From Diaporthe sp. PMI_573 (taxonomy: Eukaryota; Ascomycota; Sordariomycetes; Diaporthales; Diaporthaceae), in NCBI GenBank assembly GCA_021399435.1, contig JAJTUP010000010.1, forward strand, positions 806,001 to 870,000: DNA of 64,000 nt. Direction: 5' to 3'. Positions within the stretch are counted from its first letter, which is position 1. Each line of letters starts with the position of its first letter. Positions 57,373 to 64,000 of the stretch are shown piece by piece. The position numbers and the translations under genes were made by a program. A model generated the notes under the pieces. That model did no database searches and was not told the DNA's origin. It was given only the letters and a program-made list of their open reading frames with translations.

Positions 57373-58620
57373 TTAGATCTTGTTATCCCGGAGCTTTCCA
57401 CGCTCTGCCTCCGTCACTTCCAGTATCGGAGCTAGCATGTTCTGGATCATTTGCGGCGAGATCTTAACGCCCTTGCCATCGTCCTTGTCATCCATGCCCT
57501 CAGGGGCCGAGATGTTCCATTCCGGAACTATCCTGGTACCTCCAAATTTGGAGACCTCGAAAATTGCTCCGCCGGGGATATCGGGCGATTCAACCACCTC
57601 GCTAATGGCGGCCGCCAACGTATCGGGAGTGAGGGAAAGCTCGTCCGAGACTCCGTACCGAACACCGGCGCCTGGGGTGCCTTCCGTCCAGAGAGGCGTC
57701 TTTACAACCCTGTCCCGAATTTATTTAGTGAAACCTGACCACACAACAGGGTCTTCGTGAGTTGGAAAAACATACCCTGGGCAAACGGAAACTACCTTGA
57801 CGCCCTGGAGCTCCTCGGCATCGCCCATGCTCCGGGTGAACCCCACGAGTGCGTGTTTGGTCGCTACATAAAGGGGCGAGGAATAGTTCTTGGCATAACC
57901 TGCTATAGACGATACCAGCACCACGACGCCCTTCTTGTCTCTCCCAAGAAGAGCGCGCATGGCCAGACGGGTGAGCTTGATCTGCGAGTTGCTTGGGATC
58001 AGCCAGAGTCGCCAGGGTTGAGCCGTAGAAGCTGGGCGGGAACTGCGGAAACGGGAACTGACCGGATGATTCACATTGATGTCAACATGTGCATAGCCAT
58101 TGGCATCCGAAGGCTCCGGGTCGTCCCAGAAATTGGAATATGGCTATGAATCACAAGAATGGTATGTCAGTTGCCGCTTTTAATTGCCCAATTATTTGTC
58201 GGTCAAATGGGAGAGAGATACAAACCGGCTCAAATACTCCGGCTGATGCGACATAGACGTCGGGGACATCCCCCAGCTTGGTCAATGACACATCAATGAT
58301 GTCTTGAAGGTCCTTCCATTTCGTGACATCGCACTCCTGGAAAATGAGATTCTCGTCTGACTGGACGGCTGCTTGGGCCGCGTCAGTCAGTCGTAGGTCG
58401 GCAAGAATGACCTTTTTGGCCCCTTGTTGACGTGCAAGGAGACCATAAGCAAGCCCGATGCCTAGCACAAACATCAGAGTGAGCGCCCCGACGAAGTCGT
58501 TATAACTTAGGTGAAGCAGTGTTTAGGCAAATGAACTCCTGTCATTCCCGGCCTTGGCTTACCTGACCCGCCACCGGTCACCGCAACGATCCTGTCTCTC
58601 ACGGAGATATGTAGAGGCAT
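57373..58620 (-). CDS. Short-chain dehydrogenase/reductase (15-PGDH-like)
   Basis: Five exons, 58620-58563, 58461-58226, 58143-58063, 57981-57776 and 57709-57373, give 305 residues. The cofactor site VTGGGSGIGLAYGLL spans the first splice. VASAG stands for the usual NNAG. The catalytic Ser is in VLVSSIAGY and the YxxxK in YVATKHALVG. CPGVVKTPLWTEGTP follows after the last intron. NAD is likely, as an acidic residue follows the second strand (ILADLR). Family relatives are fungal 15-hydroxyprostaglandin-dehydrogenase-like proteins. The 81-nt intron 57982-58062 is stop-free and in frame, so an unspliced form would also be translatable. Confidence 0.9.
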
Positions 58621-60170
58621 AGTGGCCGACAGGAATAACTCAGCGATGGAGCTTGGGGTGCTGGGACGGCAGGCTTGGTTGCCTTGTATTGTAGAGAGGG
58701 TCGTGCTGTGATTATAATGGTTCGTGCATCCAAGTTTCGTGCTCCCGGTCAGACTTCGCGTTGATTGCGCTTCTGAGCGTATGCTTACTGTGGTAGAGGG
58801 TGAGCGAGGCGGGGTTAGATGGGTTCGTTCGTTGTGCTTCGCCAGTATCGGAGGTCAATCCTCGAGAGTGGGTGGCTGCAGGGTGGGCCAGCTGACCGGC
58901 CGGTCGACTGCACGCTCTCGATACGGCTAGTCTACACGCATTCTCGGTCCGCCATGGACCATTGGGCTAAAACTCTTCAGTCCACAGTTCTCATATCAGT
59001 TCTCATATAATATACTTTGAGCACGGTGCTAAGCTGAGCTTACTACAGGACGCGTGAGAAGCAAAGACTCCAGTTATTTTCTGCAAAGTTTAGTAGGATG
59101 TTAGCAACGTCTTGTGAACCCGGGGTGGGAGTTCCCGGGTTAGGTGAGCGGAGAATGAACGCTTATTGCACCAAGTCGGAGCCAGGTCTCAATTTCACGG
59201 TCGTGCCTCTTTATAAGAATCACTGGAATACCTACCGCGCTTCAGCGAGTGGGCCTCTCGTTGATAATCAGAAACCCCATGCATGCTCGATGTAGAAGAC
59301 ATCCAAGACAATCAATAAGTACCTAGTGACCTACAGATCGAAACTGCTTTCGTCTACTAGCCTGCGAAAGCCTTACTAAGGAGGAGCCACAATATTACCC
59401 AATTCAGAATTCCAAGACTTGGATATTACTAAGTTGTTGGCTTGGACCGCGGCGGATGCTGCAATATGGAATGCGCACCAAAACTCTCCACCTGGTATGA
59501 AAAGACCATGGGATGAGTGATTGGAACACATTAGTCTGCATTCTTGTAATTATTGTGTGCATGGCTGACCCTCAGCGTTAGGGCCGCCAACATGGCCCAT
59601 AGTTGGGAACTTGCCCCACATGCCGACTTTCCATCTTGGATTACACAAATTGCCTCGATAATGTGAGTACACCTTTATTTATGGCAGAGTTCTCAATAAC
59701 TCCAAAGCAGAATGAAACAGCGGCCAGCCGCTCTGACAAAGTGCTCGCGTTTGTGATCATTCTAGAAGTACTATGGGCATGAAGCTGGGGAGCCAGGACA
59801 TGATTCTTTTGAACGACCCTATTGCCGTTCGAGATCTTAATGAACAGCGACAGGCGGGCTAGTCCTGTCGACCAGATCTCTTCATGTGTAATTTTGGTGA
59901 TAATTTGAATATTGCGTGACGCGAGTGAGAATTTGGTGCATTCTTTTCTTCTTCTACTCGGTTGCCATTCAACTCCGGAAAAGCTATACATGTTGACAAT
60001 TGAGTAGTAACGAGGAGGTTTGGTGCCGACAACGAAAGATTTATGAGTTCCACCTGAATATGAAATCAGGCAATACTTATCGTCCATACCAGGTAAAGAT
60101 TTGACGCATAATCGTCTCAAATGAAGCCACGTCTCATGCGCTTGTTATCATAACATTCAACAGTCTCCAG
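58621..60170. other. Intergenic, no firm gene
   Basis: A minus-strand frame from 60087 to 59641 (149 codons including the stop) has no recognised features and unremarkable composition, so it is not called. Confidence 0.45.
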
Positions 60171-61482
60171 CTGCTAAATGATATTCTCGAAAAGCCTAAT
60201 GACTGGATGGATCATGTGCAGAGATACACCGCCAGCGTCCCAACAGCTCTTCTGTATTATGGATGGCGCACTGCCAAGACTGCTCCTAGGTATGTGAGCG
60301 ACCTACTCACGGTACGCAGCGCCATTGCTCTTGCACCTCTCAATCAGGTCGTTACAAGACCCAGAATCCTGACTTGAACGTGTCGGATAATGAATAGCAG
60401 TGGGCGGAAATAACTTCAGCAGCATTTAACTTCAATATTATCGATTTCTACTCCTTCCTTCGCCCGAATATCAAGTCTTGCCCCCACGGCTTCTTCCCAG
60501 CAAGCACAAGCTTTCTGAGATACAAAGGTTGCAAGTTCGCCTCTTCTATTACCTTATCAACCGAACCAAAGGCAAGATGGTCTCCGGAAGACTGGTCTGT
60601 TCACCTACCTGCGTGCAATCTTTGATGCACCAGCATCTATCCACTCAATTTCGCAAGGCTGACCTCTTGGCTGTTGCTCTAAGGCTTCATACGGGACACG
60701 AAGAAAGAGATGACGATAGACTGAACGGCTACCAGATAGCAAAAGATTCCGCTAATGCCTTTGCAGCAGCCATGTAAGAGCCAATATTCCGCTTATCCCC
60801 ACACTTCTCTCATCTGAGCCTGGCTCATTCAACTACACGCGTGGAGGGATCCGTGGGCCAACACAATTATCGGTTTCATCAAGGTTTGGACTCCCAATGC
60901 CAAAGCAATTGAAGGGAATTTGTTCAATTGCACCGCGGCCAATATTTATTTTGCAACACAAGGCCATAACATTGCTTCAACGCGTCCAAGCCATAGCACA
61001 GGAGGAGCTTGATAGGGTTGTTGGGGTCGATCGACTACCGTCATGGGACGACAGGCTGAGTTTACAATATGTCCGCGGAGTTGTGGAGGGAACACTGACA
61101 TGTCAGTAGCATACGAGAATGGGTGTCCCTCAGGCATGGTTACTAATTCACCTGGCAACCCAAGGTGCTCCCACTACAATCAGCGGTGGCGTACCGCACG
61201 CTACGAAGGAAGACAATAAATATCACGACAAACTCATCAGAAAAGGAACGATGGGAATGATGAGTGTAGTTAGCCAAGACTCGACAAAACGTCTCCACTT
61301 CACCTTCGGCATAGGCCGGCGTGTCTGCCTAGGTTTCCACGGCGGCGAGAGGAATCTCACGCATCCTATGGACGTTTAACATTTAACAAAAACAAGACGT
61401 CTACAGGAATGTGATTCCCATTGAACCATATGCCATTTACCCCGAGAATGACTTGCTCGTGAGGCCGGCAGACTTCGAGTAA
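60171..61482 (+). pseudogene. Decayed cytochrome P450 gene
   Basis: Separate pieces of one P450 lie in order, mostly in one frame: LLNDILEKPNDWMDHVQRYT at 60171, AQEELDRVVGVDRLPSWDDR near 61000, and LQYVRGVVEGTL ended by a TAG at 61107-61109. They continue with PTTISGGVPHATKED near 61155 and the heme motif FTFGIGRRVCLG near 61300, then a TAA at 61377 and a last piece to 61482. The I-helix region is gone, and sequence between VVSQD and STKRLHFTFG is deleted. The heme Cys is still present. The pieces resemble fungal CYP64/O-methylsterigmatocystin-oxidoreductase-like P450s. It cannot make a full enzyme. Confidence 0.8.
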
Positions 61483-63225
61483 GTTTAGCTATCCGGGTCC
61501 CTTCCCCAAGTCCCCTCTTTTACCGATGCATCACCTTGCCAAAGGCTATCCAGCTTACGCATGATCTAGTGAGAATATTATTCTGATACGAACGGTGAAG
61601 ATGCAACTTTGCCCCTCCAAATGAGCAGAGGAAGCGCCATGTGTTCGATGGCTGGAAAGAGCACTCAGGCAGAGAAACAACTTGATGCCGAAGGCAATTT
61701 CAAAAATGGGTTCATTAGGAAAATATTTGGCCAGGCAGATGCTTAGTTAGAATGTCTCAGGGCCACAGAAACGTGGCGTTCGGATGCCTGGGAAGTGTGT
61801 CTATACCAATGAGGACTGTATGTCGAGTCAATTTTGAGCAAATGCTACTGGACTCGATAGAACGATGTTGTTTCCCATGCCCGTCGGGGTTCACGGATAA
61901 CAACAACACATGGAATTTTTGTTGTGGTAAATCAATATTCTTAAACAGGCTACAGTGAATCATATTACACCTCTTTTTTTTTGGAATGTCTTTCGTCACC
62001 TTGCAGACGGGATACGCGTCGTTGACGAGGCCCTGAGACATGAGTCCGAAAACCTCCGGGCGGTGGAAACCACGGGGCCGCAGAAGAGAGACATGGGCGT
62101 AACGGATGGGCCAGATTCGGCTTTCAAATAAAATAAACCACATCCTGCCAAATTTTGCGGTGGCCCATTTCCAAGAATTTTGGTTTGTTGTTGTCTGATG
62201 GCGATGATGTATACACGTGCTGAAACTCTAGGACGAGGCAAGCTCATCGTGCCTCCCGCACCGAACAATTGCTCGGCATCGGAGCTTTTTTTTTTAAAAC
62301 GGAACGCACTTTGACACCCCCGATGCTGATACTTCATACAAAAGTGAGAACAAGTGGAGCTGGGACATCTATCTCATTAATTAGGTGCGAATTAATTCTT
62401 GCAAGCGAGTTGTGAAATCGATTGACGGTGGCAGTTGAGCAGAGCTCCGGACTCTCCCACACATCGTGGATGAGGGGCTCAACATGTGCCGAAGGGGGGG
62501 GGGGTGGTGGGGGCGGGGAACAGGCGGGGAGTGTGGGCGAGATGGACATGATTTCCGACGCAACGAAACATCAAGCACCATCCAACGTCATCCATCACGG
62601 TCATCTTTACCGCAATCAACATCACCACCAAGATGAAAGCACCCGAGATATCACAAGTCATTCAGCGAGGTGCAAAGCCAACCGCCCTAGGTTTCATTGA
62701 AGCTGTTGAACAACACAGCATGATTCTGACACGGCTCAGGTCGAAGAGTCAAGCCAAGGTCGGGCCCAGCAGCAGTTGATGGCTGCGGCCTTGTCCTCTA
62801 TCTATATCCTCTCACTTGTATCCTGTACATGATGTACTCTAAACAGGGCGGAATCCTCTCACTCCATCTCCCTGGGCCATTGATTCTAACTCGCGCGACA
62901 ACAACCCCTCCAACGTGCACGCCTGTGACCAGCAGGCACGGCAGGCAGTTTCCTGCTGAGCCAATCTTGGAAAGCAAGATGGCGCAGTCGTTGATAGACT
63001 GACTGCAGAGAAAGAAAAAGGAACAAAACACCGCCCGAATCAATTTACCGCTCCATCCTGCGGCCGCATATATCCATAACCAGCCCGCCCAAGAGTCAAT
63101 GAAACACAGAGAAATCACTATCTCAACGCCGTCGACTTAGTTGTGGGAAGCATCGTCGATCTCGTACCAAGAAAAGGAAAAGAAGGGGACACCAGGGTTG
63201 ACCGCTAGTATCCCCGAAGCAAACC
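61483..63225. other. Intergenic
   Basis: About 1.7 kb with a poly-G run near 62494-62518 and no convincing gene. Minus-strand frames at 62798-63118 look random. Confidence 0.45.
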
Positions 63226-64000
63226 TCATGACTGCAGCGAGCCAACGGTCCTGTTTAGCTCGCACTTGAGCCACGTTCCTAGCGCCGAGTAGATATCGGT
63301 GACCTCGCCACCGGGCACAGCGGCCGCGGCGGATTCCCCGGAGCGGCCGCCGGCGATCCCACCCTGCATGCACAGCATGTCGATCAGGTTGCCGGCCTTC
63401 CTGAGCTCGCTGAGGAGCAGCTGCGTCCTGAGGGCCTCCTGCGCGGCCTCGTCGTCGACGCTGAAGGCGCCGACCGAGAACTGCATCGGCGTGACGACGA
63501 AGCCCTTGTGCTGCTGCTGCGCATGCGCGGTGACGGGGCTCGCCGCGGGCGTGGCGGACGTGGCCGCCGGCGAGGACGACGCGCTCAGGGGCGGCGTCGG
63601 CTGGTTGTGGTGGTGGCCTTGGCAGGTACTACTGTCCAGCGGCGGGAAGCTGTCCCACGTCGCGGTGGTGGTGGCTGCGGTCTGGGCGCATCCGGCGGCG
63701 AGCTGGTACCACATGAGGATCTTGGAGGTGATGCTCGCGTACAGCATCGCGAGGTGCGGGGACCGCGAGCAGGGGCAGGCGAGGAGCTGCCTCATGTTGT
63801 CGACGGCCTGCTTGTTGCGGTTGAGCACCTTGTCCATGGTCTGGGTGAGGTGCTCGCCGCCGTCCTGCCGGACGCCGAGGCTGTCCAGCGTGGCGTAGGC
63901 GAGCTTCTGGCAGTGGTGCGAGTCCGCCTGCAGCAGGCTGGCGTTGGTGTCCCCCGGGAAGGATTCGAGCGAGGAGCTGGAGAAGGACGTGGGCAGGCGG
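63226..64000 (-). CDS. AflR-like regulator, C-terminal part (gene continues off window)
   Basis: The frame is open from the right edge to a TGA at 63226, about 258 codons, so the N-terminus with the expected zinc cluster is outside. The AflR-type regulatory domain shows VLNRNKQAVDNMRQLLACPC followed by SRSPHLAMLYASITSKILMW, then VTPMQFSVGAFSVDDEAAQE and LLLSELRKAGNLIDMLC. AflR-family Zn2Cys6 proteins activate polyketide clusters such as aflatoxin/sterigmatocystin, and many homologues control other pathways. The target here is unknown; a cluster may lie to the right of this window. Confidence 0.8.
   Translation of the reverse strand, partial: RLPTSFSSSSLESFPGDTNASLLQADSHHCQKLAYATLDSLGVRQDGGEHLTQTMDKVLNRNKQAVDNMRQLLACPCSRSPHLAMLYASITSKILMWYQLAAGCAQTAATTTATWDSFPPLDSSTCQGHHHNQPTPPLSASSSPAATSATPAASPVTAHAQQQHKGFVVTPMQFSVGAFSVDDEAAQEALRTQLLLSELRKAGNLIDMLCMQGGIAGGRSGESAAAAVPGGEVTDIYSALGTWLKCELNRTVGSLQS

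Noticed and set aside
59641..60087. Minus-strand frame of 149 codons
   Set aside because: No recognised motif; the adjoining DNA contains a decayed gene, so a chance frame is likely.
62494..62518. Poly-G runs (also near 21264 and 24688)
   Set aside because: Simple homopolymer tracts without surrounding structure; they could also be sites of sequencing error.
1..64000. CRISPR arrays, rRNA or operon signals
   Set aside because: None seen, and not expected in a fungal nuclear region with spliceosomal introns.

Overview
The window is nuclear DNA of a filamentous ascomycete, most likely a Sordariomycete. The evidence is intron structure and gene content. Nearly every multi-exon gene is broken by short GT-AG introns, mostly 41-140 nt. 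The families are typical of such fungi: a HET-domain protein, a Zn2Cys6 regulator, an AflR-type regulator, a Fig1 protein, an ankyrin/CorA-like giant protein, a UstYa-like protein, small cysteine-rich secreted proteins, a P450 relic, and AT-rich repeat DNA with RIP-like C-to-T changes. I predicted exons by hand from splice consensus, reading frame and family sequence patterns; nothing was aligned or searched.

Layout. 1-1470: 3' part of a DHA1-type MFS transporter. 2547-7135 (-): a nine-exon ankyrin-repeat/CorA-like membrane protein. 7622-8834 (+): a Fig1 membrane protein. 8835-12268: gene-poor, AT-rich, with two decayed copies of a short repeat. 12269-14905 (-): a secreted bicovalent-FAD oxidase and a 64-residue secreted six-cysteine protein. 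16677-18727 (+): a secreted metallo-beta-lactamase-fold protein and a second six-cysteine secreted protein. 19510-24167 (-): a flavin monooxygenase, a small Cys-rich protein and a histidine phosphatase. 26262-33000: a short UstYa-like protein, a dienelactone hydrolase, a DUF885 metallopeptidase-like protein and an enoyl-reductase-type dehydrogenase carrying a small transposon-like insert in its intron. 33051-42223: an M20 peptidase, a decayed kinase-like gene, a methyltransferase, a DUF1264 protein, an NmrA-like reductase and a Zn2Cys6 regulator. 43068-51603: a Lys-rich coiled-coil protein, an F-box-like protein, a HET protein and an M20 amidohydrolase. 54290-56445: a large Ser/Thr/Gly/Asn-rich cell-surface protein. 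57373-58620 (-): a short-chain dehydrogenase. 60171-61482: a P450 pseudogene. 63226-64000 (-): the C-terminal part of an AflR-like regulator.

How it fits together. The window is rich in tailoring-type enzymes: FAD oxidase, FMO, MBL hydrolase, UstYa-like protein, dienelactone hydrolase, enoyl reductase, methyltransferase, NmrA reductase, SDR and a dead P450. It also has two transcription factors and a transporter, but no PKS, NRPS, terpene synthase or evident RiPP precursor. It therefore looks like an accessory region with scattered or eroded metabolic genes, not one intact cluster. Secreted cysteine-rich proteins, a transposon-like insert and two pseudogenes agree with a fast-evolving genomic compartment.
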